Shown one piece after another: positions 38,271-51,240 of a stretch of 64,000 nt of DNA. Both the position numbers and the translations under genes were made by a program. Position 1 is the stretch's first letter; each line of letters begins with the position of its first letter. Source of the DNA: Lichenostomus cassidix (taxonomy: Eukaryota; Chordata; Aves; Passeriformes; Meliphagidae). The notes beneath the pieces are model-generated. The model searched no databases and was not told where the DNA came from. It worked only from the letters and a program-made list of their open reading frames with translations. The stretch spans positions 33,281,797 to 33,345,796 of the forward strand of contig CM039184.1 of assembly GCA_008360975.2 (NCBI GenBank). The letters run 5' to 3'.

Positions 38271-41200
38271 AGCACCACGTAAAGGAATTACATAGATGAA
38301 GCCTTTGGAAAATATTTTCCAGCCCGTAAAGTATCACTTCTTAATTTTTATTGAAGTAATAAAGTTTATGTATTTTTAATGCAAATTCAATACATAATTT
38401 TATATTAAACAAACACAGTATTCTGGAAATGAAAAAGGGAATAAAATTCAATTCTTGCTAGTATAAATACATCATCCTAGTCTAAGAAATACTGAATTGC
38501 TCAGAATTTCAGAACATTAACATTTCTATAAAGCATTTTGTTATCTAAGTTATTGTGTTCTTTCTCTACAGCTGCTAAATTTCTTTAGCAGCTATTGATT
38601 TTGAATGCAGCAGGTAAAGAAGAGACTAGTTACATATAATATGATACAATTTGGAATTTTTAGTACATCAGCCTATCTGACAATCTGGATTAAATAAAGT
38701 TAGTCACCCTTATCATATTTCTCTGCCTTTTTTTTTGAATACCACATCCTGTCAATATGAAGGTTCCAGATAAAATTTCAGGTCTTACTGGCAAAACCCG
38801 TCCATGTCTGATTTTCCAGCTTCTGCCAATCTCATTTCCTTCTTTTTTCATTGTTTGCCCTTTTAAAGCATTTAAACAATAAACAACCAGTTTCTACCAT
38901 TTCTGTAAAGATCCAAAGCACACTCTGGGATCAATCAAGCAAGATACATTTTATCTTTATTGCTGTCTATTGTCAGTCTCAATCAAGAAAAGTTTTTTAC
39001 AGGGTTTTTGTTGTTTGTGGGGTTTTCTAAGGGAAGAGAAGGGGGCAGAAGAAGGGCTGGCCATGGTTTGTTGGTCCTGCCAACAACTCTGTTTTATTTG
39101 CCAGTGTACCTCAGCCACAAGGTCATTGTAACAGTACAACACAGATTTGGTCTGTGGAAGGTTTTAAACTTTTCCACTTTGAACGGGGTGATTTTGGCTG
39201 GGTGTTGCTTGGGCTAGAGACATACATCTTAATTTTGAGATGTCCCTTTTGACAAAATGTACCTTTATTAGAAAAAGAAATCGGTGTGGCAGAGCACCTG
39301 GAAGAAGCTGCTTCTTCCAGCGCAAAAGTAAAGACCTGAATGCTGTCATACAACTTTTTTCAGAGAGATTACATTATTTTATTACTAAAGATGGCAGGCA
39401 ATGATTTAACCTTATTATTTTTGGCTACATTTCAACTGACTGTTGAGTGTACAGCAGATTGCTTAGTAACAAGGCAGATAAAAATGGAAAGCCATAGTGG
39501 ATTAGCCCAATTTAAGAAGTAAGACTGACATACATTGAATCAGGCTTGTGAAAAATACTTTCATTTACTAGTACAAAATAGGTATCTATTTTGTAAAAGC
39601 AATTCTATTTCTAGCAATCTCTTCTGAAGTAGGAAAGAACTTTCAACAGCTCAGGCATGTGACCTGAAAGCTCACAATACGCTAATTAATCCATTTAAAT
39701 CACTTTAATTTACATAAAATCCCAATCCTTAAAATAAAAACAAACTTTAAAAATGTCAACACATGTTTATGTTTCTTCCCAACAACCTGTCTTATACCAA
39801 AAACACCACTAAGAGATATAGATAAAGTCTTAAAAGTATCTGAAATTAATAAAGACAGCAATTATTTTAAAAATTAAAATGTTAAATATGGGATGCCCTG
39901 AGAATAAAAATCTAGCAATTCAGATTAATGCAAAATGATAAACAAAACTTGAATAGAGTATTAAACTTGTCCCTTGACACAGCACAATTTTATCCCCTGA
40001 CTCTCTTTCGACCCTTCTCAGAGAAAGAAATTGTAATATGGGAGACTGAAGAAAGTATTTGAATATTAGAAAGATCTAAATCCGCATACCTGTCTACCTT
40101 TCAAGAATTCATATGCTCTTTTCTGACTACTTTTCTACAGTTTGTCTCTTAGTCTGAGAAGCTAATTTGGACCCATTACTTTTGCAAAACATAATTTTTA
40201 TTGCTATTTATATATACAGGGTTGTCATCAATAACATGAAGCTTTCATAGGTAGGAAAAAATCTATTTCATTAAATACTCACTACCAATATGAAACCATC
40301 TTGAGCAAATTGTTGCTAACAACAGAACTGCTAAAATGATCCTGGAATAAAATCATGAGGCAATGGACATAATTTAAAGATTAAGTTATTTCTGCAGTGT
40401 TTTCAAAATACTGGAAGCACTGTTCATTGATCTTACTTAAAGTTAGATTTTGTTAAAGTGGGACTAACTGTCAACCACATTCAATTTAAGAAAGAAAACT
40501 TCAGCCTGTTATACCAAATACCAGAGCTGTAACCAAGATATGCAAAATCCACTCAAAAGAAAATTCATCTCCATGACTGTGGTTTTTTTCCCTCTTAGCC
40601 ATTTTTCTGAATGCCCACTTATAATATAGTGCAATATGGGAGAACTGTTCCAACAGAAGCATCCAAGTCTGGGCATGACCATCTCATCCTCAGTTAGACC
40701 AGCTTTACAGCATGTGCTGCACAGCAGTGAGTTGCTTCCCTTGGTGAAAGACTGGCAGCAGGTGGGCTGCTGCCCCAAACCACTCCTTCTGAGCTGCACT
40801 TCATGTAACTTTACTTCCCCATTAATCCCAGGAAAGATGAAGCTACAAACAGGCTGCTTTTTTCACGGAGAATGTAAAATATATTGGGATACCAAGGCCT
40901 TATGCTACAGCACTGCTGGAGAATTCCTAGTGCAAAAATGCATACTGCACCTTCAAGTGCCAAAGTTTAGAGAAATGCTGAAGGTAAAAACAGACCAACT
41001 GTAGAACACACACAGTATTATTAAAAGGCTATTAAGTAAAAATTGTAACACCGCCCTGCCAAGGAAATGGCAAGATCTCCTTATACTGAATTTCTTCTCA
41101 CACAATGATGAGAATGCACACTTTGATTACTCAACATTTCAGCATGTTATATTTTTGTTTCAACATTCTTGTAAGGCTAACAACAAATACCTTACACCTG

Positions 41201-41697
41201 CTACTTTTCTTTTACACTGACTGCATGAGATTAATTGAGACCTGACAACACAGAAAACCAAACCTCGACTGCAAAAATGAGCAGAAAACAGAACATCCTT
41301 ACCTGACTCTGGAAATGCTCAGTTCAGGAGATAACCTTTCTTTCTAGACAGTCCACCTATTTTATCATCTTATTTTTCTCTGTTTGCTTTCCAAAGCAAA
41401 ACACATGTATGAAATAGCTACAGTTACATGACTTACTTAATACTAGCATTTCATGGGCTTGTCCTGAAAAGCAAGGATATACTCCCAAAACAGTATCCAT
41501 CTGACAAATGTTAAGTGCCTGGCTGTGTTCTATAATACTATTACTATTCAATGGCTTATTTTCAGAAAATGTATTATACAATTTTCCAAGGTCATTGATG
41601 AATGCATTCTAAATACAAGAAAATTGCTGTATAAACTCCTACTGGACCTTGACAACACAATGAAACAAACTTTGCCTGGAGTACAGGAGCACAAATA

Positions 41698-41753
41698 TTC
41701 AAAAACACTGCTTTCAAAAAACACAAAAATTTTCAAAAACACTGCTTTCAAAA
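41698..41753. repeat. Tandem duplication (period 34)
   Basis: TTCAAAAACACTGCTTTCAA occurs at 41698 and 41732. The intervening 12 bases are A-rich. Confidence 0.85.
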
Positions 41754-44151
41754 TAACCTGGCAAGGACCTCTATTTTGATGCAATTGGTACCACAGAATA
41801 TGAAATTCTCACAAACATGAAAGGAAATGAAAATAAATATTTATAGGCTAATATAGATCTTCTGTGGTAATAAACATTTTTAGCATTTTTTCTTCCATTA
41901 GCTTAGAGTTGAAATCTACCATTACAAGGTAGTGGAAGACAAAAGGACAACCCTGCAAAACACCTGTGATGGTATGCTACTTCTGCACTGATTGCATGCA
42001 ACGGATATTGAGGTCGGATGACAAGTACTACTGCACTGACTGCAGCACTGACAATGAACTGAATGGAAGCACAGTGTGTCTATTTAATCCACTCATTTCT
42101 CATCATTCCCTTTAAGAAGCACAGCTGCACCTTTAACACATGAACTGATTTTAAAATATCTGCATCTCATCAATATTTATAGACTTTTGTACACCTACTC
42201 CAGACCAGACAAGTCACTTCTACCTATAGGACGATTTAGAATACACCATTCCTATATGGTAAAATAGGAAATAAACAATGAGGTTTAAGTGGGGTGATTT
42301 TTATATTACATTAGGAACAACATAGGGAGAGATTGTAATGAATCAAGTATTCAGAATTTTAAAAATAAAAATGTCGCTCATCTGGTATTAACTATATTAA
42401 CTTATATATCTCATCTATTTAAATTGCAAAATTGTAGAGACTACCATCTGTATTACATGTATCTGCAGCCTGGGTTTGACACTTAAAGATTGCCTGAACC
42501 TTTGAATGGCAAGGCAAAGTAAATACTAAATGACAGCATCACCTAATGTCTAGTAAGATGCCAGGATACTTCTAGCTCATAAAAAAACATAGGCAGGAGA
42601 TTATAGTTAATGAAAATAAAAATACTTTTCAAATTCCTAAATTAAAGTCATAATGTCAATGAAAGGAGTATTTTTAGCCATGCTGAAGAGTCCAAAATTC
42701 ATTTGTAGGGCCTCAGATAACCTGGTGTAGGCATTAGAAATTTTTTAAATTGCTTTGTTTAAAGGAAAACTAGGATTCTAGACCAAATCCCTATAATCAA
42801 ATATTCAAGATAGTTTGAAAAAAACTCTAACATAAGACTTAGGATAAAAGCCTAAGAATTGTCAGGGTTTAGGAAGCAATAGTTATATCTGATGTTTTTA
42901 TGTTATCAGGAAGAAAATATTCTTGGAGAGGATACTTGGTGTTCAAGCCAACATCCAGTCACTCCTGGAAAATAATTCTTTTTTGTAAACGGCATATGTG
43001 ACTACAGACGTGTAAACTTAGATGTGATTAGATTGTGATTACAGGAAAAAACCAAAAACTTCAACAAATGGAAACTCGAAAAATCTTTAGATACTAGGAA
43101 ATATCCTAAAGGTATTTTGTTTAAAAGGCTACATGTAATTTTTTTCTTCATAAATAACAAACACAGAGCTTTTTCATCTCCATCATTTTAATCTAGTATT
43201 ATACTTCTCTTGAAACACTGGATATTATCTACTAATGAAACAATTTGTTAGTGTAAGGAAACAGTGTCAGTAAGACAGAATACAGTAGCTCCTTTCACAC
43301 TACTGAATTGCATGCTGTTTCTAAGAAAAATGAGTTCACCGAGAGCCCACACTTTTTTCTATTAGAGAGGACTCAGTTGTTAACATTGACTGAGCATTAT
43401 TCTGCTGAAAGTTTTAAGGAAGGATGCTAAACAAATTAATTTGTTTTCAGCATTATGAAGCCAATCCATCTCACAATCTCACCTCTGCACTATATTAATG
43501 CAGTCCCAGGATTTTTGGACTTCAGCAGGAGCAGCAAAAAATAGTTCATCCAAACAAGACTGGATAAACTGATAGCAACATTTAAAATTTATTATTTTAT
43601 CTCTAAATTAGTATGAGAGAAAATACAGGAGGGGTATGGACTAGAGAAAGAAGATTTGATAATGATCTTAAAACTCATAATATGCCACTGCAAGGAAAGA
43701 TATGCAACAATTACTTACATTATTTTTTTTCCTGGGTATGTTACACCTATGTCTAAACGCCTGGAATTTGAAGCACACCTTCACTGCTCAACTGGAAAAT
43801 CTGACTTAACGTGTCTATCCTACCCCCAAGGTGGGGACACCCAACGTTTTTGCTTCCTCAAAACCCTGCCATGTTGTCTCTCACAGACAGACTTAACCTG
43901 GGCTCTGTTACATTGTGGAGCTCTCTTACAATGTGCTGTTCCAGGTATTACTGGTTCATACTGCTTAGGGTTTGCTACCATTTTGCTTTTGTATCATACA
44001 ATATACTAGAATTGTAGGTTGCATTTTGTAATACATATTTTAGCAAAAACAAATAAACATTGATTTGTGTTATAATACAGTATTTTATTTTCCAAGAGCT
44101 GGAATTGACTGAACAATGAAAGATTAATTTAGTTCTTTATTCAATTCTTAC

Positions 44152-44278
44152 CTGAGAAGAATATGTATGACCATCTGATCCACAAACAGGATTGGTATAA
44201 ACTACTGGACACTGCTTGCAGTTTGATGAAATGGGACCACCCCTCCACTGTTTATGGCCTAAACCAGCCTCTTTCATA
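44152..44278 (-). CDS. SPOCK3: SPOCK3 (testican-3) internal exon A: pre-Kazal linker and first half of Kazal module
   Basis: Testican-3 is a secreted, brain-enriched extracellular proteoglycan of the SPARC/testican family that modulates matrix metalloproteinase activation. This 127-bp exon, read on the minus strand, begins after a TTACAG acceptor and ends CAG before the donor GTAAGA. Its first base completes a split codon; the next 42 codons are open and start MKEAGLGHKQWRGG. They include CKQCPVVYTNPVCGSDGHTY, the characteristic Kazal/follistatin start with CGSDGxTY. The exon ends in phase 0, which fits exon B. The WRG..C..CPVVY..PVCGSDGHTYS pattern matches testican-3 as I recall it better than testican-1 or -2. 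Cysteines and the CGSDG core are intact. The upstream coding exons (signal peptide, N-terminal region) are not in the window. Identification is firm; the paralogue call rests on remembered family sequence. Confidence 0.95.
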
Positions 44279-47200
44279 CTGTAAGTAAACAAAAAGTATG
44301 TAATTCTGATAAGCAGTAGTAAAAATAGAACATATTCAGGGTATTTTAACGAGCCTTTACAAACAGTAAGCCATACATAATTTGAACCATAAAGTTTTCC
44401 TCTATGTAAAGAGCTGCCAATGTCTTTGGTATAAACTTCTTCACATTTGTACTTTACTCACTATAGTGATACTTGATGGCTGCATATTTTTTCCCTTTCT
44501 AAGACATGAGTAGAAAAAGGTGATTAAGATGATGCTCTGCTGTTACACTTAGTGATCAGTCAAAGATGTTGGAATTACATGGCACTGAATCTTCTTTTTG
44601 TTATAAAACAGTATGAATAGAACTGTTGTATCAATACTGCTCTTCAATGAGGCAACATTTAAGCTTTAGAGAACTCTACAATAAACACTTCTATAGAAAC
44701 AGGGAGGTGGTCCTTCAGAGTATTGTTTGCCCCACTTTGAACACTGCCTTTCACTGTTTACAATTTGCAAAATTCAGTCAACACTTAATATGAAGTTCAA
44801 AGGGAAGAAAGGAGATAATCCACTGGAGCACAGAATCAATCTACACGAGCATATATGTGTACCCTCATATAAACAGATATATAGACCTAGATGGATCACT
44901 TCAGCTTAGGAAAAAGCTATGCTGGGTCAGACTAAATGTCTAAAGTAATTTACTGATGCTTCTTCACACTACTTTTGTAACTTTCAGTTACAGTGGCATA
45001 TGGCCATCTTCACACAGACATGCTTATTCTCTGTAGCTTTGAATTAATTTTTACTCATTAATTTTTCCAACTTTTTTTTCAACTATGAAAGCCTTTAGCA
45101 GCCACTGTATCCTGAATAAGCTACTTTATGATCCAAAAATATATGAAGAAGTAACTTCCTGCATATAAATTTAAAAAAAAAATAAATAAACAGTAACACG
45201 TGATTTTTAAACTGTGTTTTCTTCTTGGTATCTTGATGAGGAATCTAAAATTGATTACACCTAGAATACAGCAATGACTTCTCAGGACACACACAAATGT
45301 TTAAACTTATAAAATCTCAAATCAAGTATTCCTTAATGGAGTATAACTTTTTCATATTGGTTCACCTACAGAAAATCAAGAACTATTTTGTTAGTAATGA
45401 ATCATTGTTTGAGAAGAACTTGTCTGTTCTATGTCTGGAATAATAAAAAGAAATGTGAGAAAATAAACTCCTCACCCTCTGGTTTTATAATGAGCAGAGT
45501 AAAAGGCTAAAAGCACACACCTAAGAGTAAACTCGTGGTGACAAAAAATGAAAGCCCAATTTCAAGCTATGCTATGTTGTGTAAAATTTTGGCTGTAAAT
45601 GTGGTCTTTTAGAAGAAAAAAAGAACCAAAAACCAAACCAACATGGAAATCCAGAGATGTTTACATTCAGGTTATGCTGTGTGATGAAATTTTGAACTTC
45701 ACAGATTTTTTACAGTGTAAACAGGAACCTGAGATGTTGTACACAGAAGCTGTCAGTCACTATTGAAAAAGCCAGTAATAGCTTCAGTTACATGTAGCAT
45801 AATGACTAATAAAATATCAGTACAGGAAGTTTTTATGTCCACCAGGAAATATTAAAAAGAAAACAATTCAAACATACTACCTTATCAATAAATAACAATC
45901 CTTTCTGATGAGTCACATAATTTGAAGACTAAGTAAAAATCATCTCATTTCTAGTTTAGCAAAAAAAGCTGAACTATATATTTGGTTATGTAAAACATAT
46001 AGAAAAAACTGGACTATTGCTGCTCCTTTCACTTGACTGAGAGTTTTCCAATCATTCACATGAGTTCCAGCATCATTAGATTATACAGATGGTTGTATCT
46101 TTCTCTAACTTCTTGTTACTTTTATACCTCACAATTATCCAGAAGTGCCCCCAGTAGCCTGAGGCTTCTGACAGGACCAGCATCCCAACTATCAACCTGA
46201 CACAATCCCTATTTATCAGAGGTAGAGTAACTTTAAAATGCTGTACAAACCAATTGCAAAAGTTCCAGACATCTACAGAGAAAAGGTCATTGGCGTCAGC
46301 AAAATCCAGAAACTGGAAGCAGAATTTGTGAGCCACACAGGGGCAGTTGGTGTAGATGCCTAAAACACACCAAAGAAAGGACTAGCGGCGCTCAGTGTTT
46401 TAGTATATATGCACCCTTGGGCATGCCCTTGAGATAAAGACAGGAAGAGACAGAGAAAGGAGAAAAAAAAAAGAAACATCCCATTTTAGATGAAGAGAAG
46501 GAAAATCACCTGAAAGAAAAGAAAATGGGGTGTCTCAGAAAGTATTGCAAGGAGGACAGAAACTAGAACAAGCTCAGAATGCAGAAATTGCAGCTCTGTG
46601 ATGAGTGGAGAGGTACGAAGAAAACAGAAAATATTTGATGTAGTCAGATAGATTACCTTCTCTCAACAACCTCTGCTTTGTTAGGCTTTTAAATGCAAAC
46701 TGTTCCAGGGTACTTATATAGCTGAAGAGCGTCAAGTTGCCTCTTTTACACCTTCAGCAGATCACTGTTACCAAAATTGGCTTTTATATAACTAATAAGA
46801 TTTTTGTAATAAACACATAGACCTGTTTTTTCCAAACTTGTAATGAAAGGTACAATGATAAAGAAATTAAAAATAATGCTCTGAAGGTATCAATCCAGAG
46901 ATACCTGGCCATGGAAATCGTTTGTATGGATATCTATTCAGAAGTTTTAGCACAATGATGCTGAAAGTGGGCTGTATTGTCAAAGCCGCTGAACAGTTAT
47001 TTTTGACTGCCAGTCACTGAGATGATGGGAAAATAGGAAAAGTCAATTAAAAATAATTTTAATGCTAGTTATGTGCACTTCATAAAATACCTGAATAATG
47101 CATTTTACTTATATACTCCAACATTTCCTTTCACCATTATTTAACTGCATTTGTTTCTGTTGACTATTTCTTTGTAAGCAGGTGTTGGGGTTATGTTTTT

Positions 47201-47759
47201 TCACAGCTAGGCAATGAGCACACTCACAAACTACTGACATGGAAATAACAGAAACTACTGTGATGATAAAAATTATCTTGATATGTGATCATTGGTGTAT
47301 GTCAAAAATATCCTAAAATAGGCACAAAACTTTTCTGTAATACATGTAATTAGTTATCACTTATGTGAACTATGCAAATATAGCATTATATATTTACATT
47401 TTTAAATGTTGACATGAAGAAAAAATAGCAAACAAGGCAGTTAATTCACTTTCATAAATCACTTGTTTCTTCCTTGTATTTATTATAATTCAATATGCAA
47501 GAAGAAAAGCCAGACCACTGCAAATTGCAGCTAATAAAATTTTGCCATTTAATTTTGTGATTCTACTGCAATCACCATAAATTATTCTGGCACTTGTTAG
47601 TATGTTGTCACGTGAAATATATGATGTAATTCCACCAAAACTCTTCCACAAAAAACTTCCCAAAAAGGCTTTGGTATCTGTCTTGTAATAAAATAACTAT
47701 TACTGAATGCAACCTCCACCTTATCTGATATTGTTGACACCTAACGGGTAAAATTAAAT

Positions 47760-47895
47760 ATATGGGCTTAATTTTCCAGCAATGCTTGTGATTGCATTAA
47801 TTTGCATACACCAAACTGTGCATGCCTGCCTAGAAACATAATTAGCCAATCTGCCCAATTAGTCTAGCCTATGTACCTGTTTGCATACATAAACT
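47760..47895. promoter_or_regulatory. Possible intronic enhancer-like cluster of POU/homeodomain sites
   Basis: This stretch packs a perfect octamer ATTTGCAT (47800-47807), an ATTGCATTAA, ATAATTAG (47838-47845), CAATTAG (47856-47862) and a second TTGCATACAT into about 130 bp. Such spacing is typical of conserved neural enhancers and would fit a brain-expressed gene. No conservation data are available, so this is a guess from motif density only. Confidence 0.2.
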
Positions 47896-49162
47896 TACCT
47901 TCCTGTATACACAGTGATTGTGCCTGCAAATACTTGGAGAATACTTAATGTAACCCATTGGAAATTTAGCTTCAAGCAACTCTTTGGAAACATGACTTAT
48001 TTAATGATATCTGTAAAATGCATGAGTGCCCAATTCAACTGAAAAATTGTATTTTACAGCCAGATTTCATAATCTTCAAGCACATTTTTTCAAATAAAAA
48101 AATCGTACAAAAAATCTGATTTACTAAAAACCAATCTTTGAAAGAACTCATGTAACTCTTCTCTGACAACTACATTTGCATCTTTAGTAGATTTTAGAGT
48201 TATTCCAATGTAGAGAGTCTGCCTGATTACATTTTGCCATGGTCTTTGGGAGACACAGTCAACCTGTGTCAGATTAACATAATCAGAAAAACCACTTGTA
48301 TCATAAAATCTATTTGCTTTCTTTAGAGTTGCCTGAATTTCCTTCAAAGTTGCCTTTTCATGTAGAAACCTCTTGGAAAAAAACTATAGTAGTCAATATA
48401 CTCCTAAGATGTTTCTTTCAAATGTCAAAACCTTCCCAAATATGTTATTGCCAGTCTTTTTGAGTATGTCTATATTATTTTCACTTGTTTCTTTACTTTG
48501 CACTATCCTTAACAAATAAAAGAAAAATCCATCTGAAGAAACTAGTAACAACAACTGAATAAACCTGAGACAAATAAAACAAAAACTAGTAAGATTAATG
48601 TGGGAATCAAAATAAAATTCATTGTAGCAACTTTAAGGTAACAGTATTAGTAAGATATTTGTATTTATTGATAACCAGTCTTAGTGTTCAGCAGGTGTGA
48701 GATTACAGAAATTCAACTATTGTTTTTCCCCCAACACCTCAGCCCGAGACATGAGATTAGAAAATTATGTATGATCTATCATTTTTGTAAGGATCACTAA
48801 GCATATACATACTCAGAATAATTTCAGAATTCAGAAGAATATTTATTTTTGTGCATGTTAAAAAATGCTATTTACTCATCTGCATCAGCAAACAGAAATA
48901 AGTAGATATCATAAGGAGATAACTTCTCACTATCTCCTTCCACCTACCTGCACTATTAAATAGATATGTTTACACTTTAAGATAGTTCCTTTATTCTATA
49001 TGTCTATACACTAAAATAAAATCTAAACCTTATGAACTAAAAAAGTTTTAAGTAATACTGCCAAAATTTCCCAGAATAGTATCTGTTTTATTTAGATTGA
49101 GTGAGTTAGCAAGTGTACCATTTTAATAAGATAAAAAAGCAAAGACTGCACCACAACACAGA

Positions 49163-50005
49163 AATCATAGGATCATGAAATATTTTAGGCTTGAGGGAAC
49201 CTTAAAGATCATCTTGTTCCAATCCCCCTGCCATGGGCAGGGACACACCTTCCTCTAGACCAGGTTGCTCAGAGCCCCATACAGCCTAGCCTTGAACATT
49301 GCTAAGGATTGGGCATCCACAGCTGCTCTGGGCAACTCTTCCATTGCCCTCACAGTGAAGGCTTTTTTCTCCAGTATCTAATCTAAACCTATCTTTCAAT
49401 CCTGTCACTAAATGCCCTTGGAAAAAGACTCTCTCCAGGCCTCTTGCAGGCCCCCTTTAAAAGGGTGTACCACAAGGTGTTCTCAGAGCCTTCTCTTCTC
49501 CAGGCTGAACAACCCCATCTCTCTCAGCCTGTCTCCAATGGAGAGGTGCTCCAGCCTGCCTCTGAATTCACTTCATCCTGTCCACATCCTTTTAATGCTG
49601 GAGGTCCCAGAGGTGGATGCAGCACTCCAGGTGGGGTCTAACAAGAGTGGATGGAGAGGGAGAATCACCTCCCTCAGCTGCTGGCCATGCTGCTTTGGGT
49701 GCAGCCTAGGATACAGCTGGATTTCTGAGTTGCAAGTGCACATGGCCAGATCATGCCCAGCAGCCCAAAATCCTTCTGGGCAGGGCTGCTCTCAGTCTGT
49801 TCATCCCCAGCCTGTGTTGATATCAGGGGCTGTTGTGACCCAGGTGAAACACCTTGCACTTGGTCTTGTTAAACATCATGAAATTCCCATGGGTCCAATT
49901 CTCCAGCTTGTCCAGGACCCTCGGGATGGCACCCTGTCCTTCAGGTGCGTCAGCTGCACCACTCAGCTTGGTGTCATCTGCAAATTTGCTGAGATCCATT
50001 CAGGT
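49163..50005 (-). mobile_element. CR1 LINE, 5'-truncated (about 840 bp)
   Basis: The plus strand shows the complement of a CR1 3' third. It starts with the tail at 49163-49230 (atcataggatcatgaaat..gaaccttaaagatcatct), then ccccctgccatgggcaggg, accaggttgctcagagcccc and catccacagctgctctgggc. It runs up into the end of the polymerase frame, where the minus strand reads [19 protein letters not shown] and [20 protein letters not shown]. Homology stops near 50000, the 5' truncation point. The 215-codon plus-strand frame at 49412-50059 is antisense to this element. Confidence 0.92.
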
Positions 50006-50834
50006 GGAACTTCCTGTCCAACATTATTTACAGAGATTCCTACTACAGATCTGACATAGTCCATGCATTTCCAATATATTTAACTAGAAATGGACACATC
50101 CAAATGGCTGAAGCAGATTTGCTTAGCAAATGCTGGAGATGTGGAATGTATTAATGTATATAACAGACCTCATTTTCTGTCACAGAAATCACGCGCTCAG
50201 ATTTTTTCCAAAGACAGAGATGAAAGTTGACCCTTAACATCTGCAATAACTCTATCACAATATCTTTTTAAATTAGCAGATCCATAAAATTACTTCAAGA
50301 GAAACAAGCGAGGCACATTTGCATAAATAATACCTAGATAATAAGACTATTAAGCAAATTAGTATTTACCACTTTTACCCCACACTTTCATTTGCAGTAT
50401 GACTTTTGTGTATGTTTTGCCTTTTAATCCTGCCTACTCCACACATTCCACTTGGAAGTCCTGAGCCACAGAGGCTGTCAAAACTTTAGACTCACCCAGT
50501 AAAGGTAAGAGGTGAGCATAAACCATGCTCTTTCTGTCTCTAAGAAATCTAGACATTTTTGTCAATGAAGCACCAAAGCACGCTCCACCACCCCACCCCA
50601 TATCTGCACTTCAGACCATGAGAATAGGGAAGAATGGCATGTATTTCCCAGTTAACTCACAGCTAAGTGTCTAGCTTTCCTCCTATGGACTGAGGTTTTA
50701 ATATGGCATGGATGAATAACCTTGGCACACACTTCTGACAAAACTCCTGAATTGCAAGGAAGAGCTATCAGAAATTACGTAGAGTGGAACCACGCAATAT
50801 AGGAAAGGTTAAACTGCAGACAGAACAAAGATTG

Positions 50835-51240
50835 TTGAATAAGGTCAGTCAGGAGTGGAGGAAAAACAAGCCACAAGTCTGACAAGTTATAAAATCATAA
50901 AAGCAAAAACAGACAGAAGTTTAAACAACACTGAAGGTCAGTCCATTTCAATGAGCCATGAAAGTCAACACATGCTATACATAGAACTGTCTGGCCAGCA
51001 AGGACCCACTGAGTATCTGGCAAGAGGTGGAGAGCATCATCAATACAGTCCAACGGCAAATTAGTCCTAGCTAAATACTGTGTCCATTTGGCAATAAACA
51101 ATTTTATACTTTTAGGTGGCATATATCCTGCATACAGAGCCTTTATGCCCTGTAAAAACTGCTTGATTAAAGTGGTCCAGAGCGCAAAGATTAAGACGAC
51201 AGTTTCACAAGTTAAGCATATGCTGGAAGGAAACCTTGGA
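50835..51240 (+). mobile_element. LTR-like or other ancient repeat, unclassified
   Basis: This stretch differs from the surrounding intron: gtctggccagcaaggaccca, ctggcaagaggtggagagca and gtccagagcgcaaagattaa, with an AATAAA at about 51093 followed by a U5-like segment ending near acgacagtttcaca. The arrangement (GC-richer body, AATAAA, then about 120 bp) is like an LTR. I do not recall a named family with certainty and no target-site duplication was found. Confidence 0.35.

Larger units (their letters stand above)
28143..44151 (-). other. SPOCK3: SPOCK3 intron between exons A and B (about 16 kb)
   Basis: Intron inferred from the phase-0 junction (TYSSQ followed by CKLDYQ). It holds two CR1 copies with internal deletions, several short tandem duplications (28733-28781, 33401-33450, 41698-41753) and an A-rich tract at 36139-36181. 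Between these it is unremarkable AT-rich DNA. The 122-codon plus-strand frame at 40636-41004 has no recognisable motif. Confidence 0.85.

Noticed and set aside
40636..41004. 122-codon plus-strand frame.
   Set aside because: No domain recognised and no splice or promoter context. Possibly an old repeat but not identifiable.
46076..46336. Minus-strand frame rich in Phe/Trp/Cys (AHKFCFQFLDFADANDLFSV).
   Set aside because: Not a testican exon; no splice boundaries or known family. Could be a repeat relic.
49412..50059. Longest frame in the window (215 codons, plus strand).
   Set aside because: It is the antisense strand of a CR1 element; the sense (minus) strand carries the CR1 polymerase end.
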